A stretch of DNA of 5,193 bases, from NCBI GenBank assembly GCA_903917505.1, contig CAIXAY010000038.1:1-5193 (forward strand), read 5' to 3'. The DNA is from an uncultured beta proteobacterium (GTDB lineage: Bacteria > Pseudomonadota > Gammaproteobacteria > Burkholderiales > Rhodocyclaceae). Shown here in pieces: positions 5,184-5,193 of this stretch. The notes under the pieces were generated by a model. It searched no databases, was not told the DNA's origin, and saw nothing but the letters and a program-made list of their open reading frames with translations. A program made the position numbers and the translations under genes. Each line of letters starts with the position of its first letter. Position 1 is the first letter of the stretch.

Positions 5184-5193
5184 AAAATAACCA

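Noticed and set aside
5073..5193. Possible terminator after the last gene
   Set aside because: Only a weak TTCGA/TCGAA pairing around 5096-5109 is present, with no stable GC stem and no T-run.

Overview
The window looks like accessory catabolic DNA from a GC-rich proteobacterium. A betaproteobacterium of the Burkholderiales type is my best guess, from the coding bias, the divergently placed LysR regulator, and the mix of a LigI-like amidohydrolase with an LVIVD protein. This is inference; there is no rRNA or other marker gene to confirm it.

Layout. Positions 1-121 (minus strand) hold the first 40 codons of a LysR-type regulator that runs off the left edge. A divergent regulatory region of about 250 bp follows. 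Five genes then lie on the plus strand, with gaps of 3 to 67 bp and no visible terminator between them: a shikimate/quinate dehydrogenase family protein (372-1214), a LigI-type amidohydrolase, probably a lactonase (1218-2039), a sugar-phosphate-isomerase/AP-endonuclease-fold TIM barrel (2107-2925), a cytoplasmic LVIVD beta-propeller (2979-4217) and a divergent short-chain dehydrogenase (4284-5072). They look like one operon controlled by the LysR protein. The last 120 bp hold no gene I can support, but do hold a second copy of the upstream regulatory block.

How the genes may work together (inference). Two oxidoreductase-family proteins, a metal-dependent isomerase/dehydratase-type barrel and a lactone or C-C hydrolase form a set resembling cyclitol, quinate or shikimate, or aromatic ring-fission degradation: oxidise a ring alcohol, isomerise or dehydrate it, then open a ring. 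No transporter, ring-cleavage dioxygenase or dehydroquinate dehydratase is present in the window, so the substrate cannot be named. The beta-propeller is the least explained member; it may be an unrecognised metalloenzyme.

Main points of interest. (i) An ungapped direct repeat of about 92 bp (67 of 92 matches by hand count) flanks the operon; copy 1 starts at the lysR start codon and copy 2 lies just past the last gene, so a second co-regulated or duplicated unit probably follows. (ii) The SDR keeps its nucleotide-binding motif but appears to have lost all four canonical catalytic residues. (iii) The beta-propeller has clusters of histidines and no signal peptide. (iv) The gene combination does not match any pathway I recognise.
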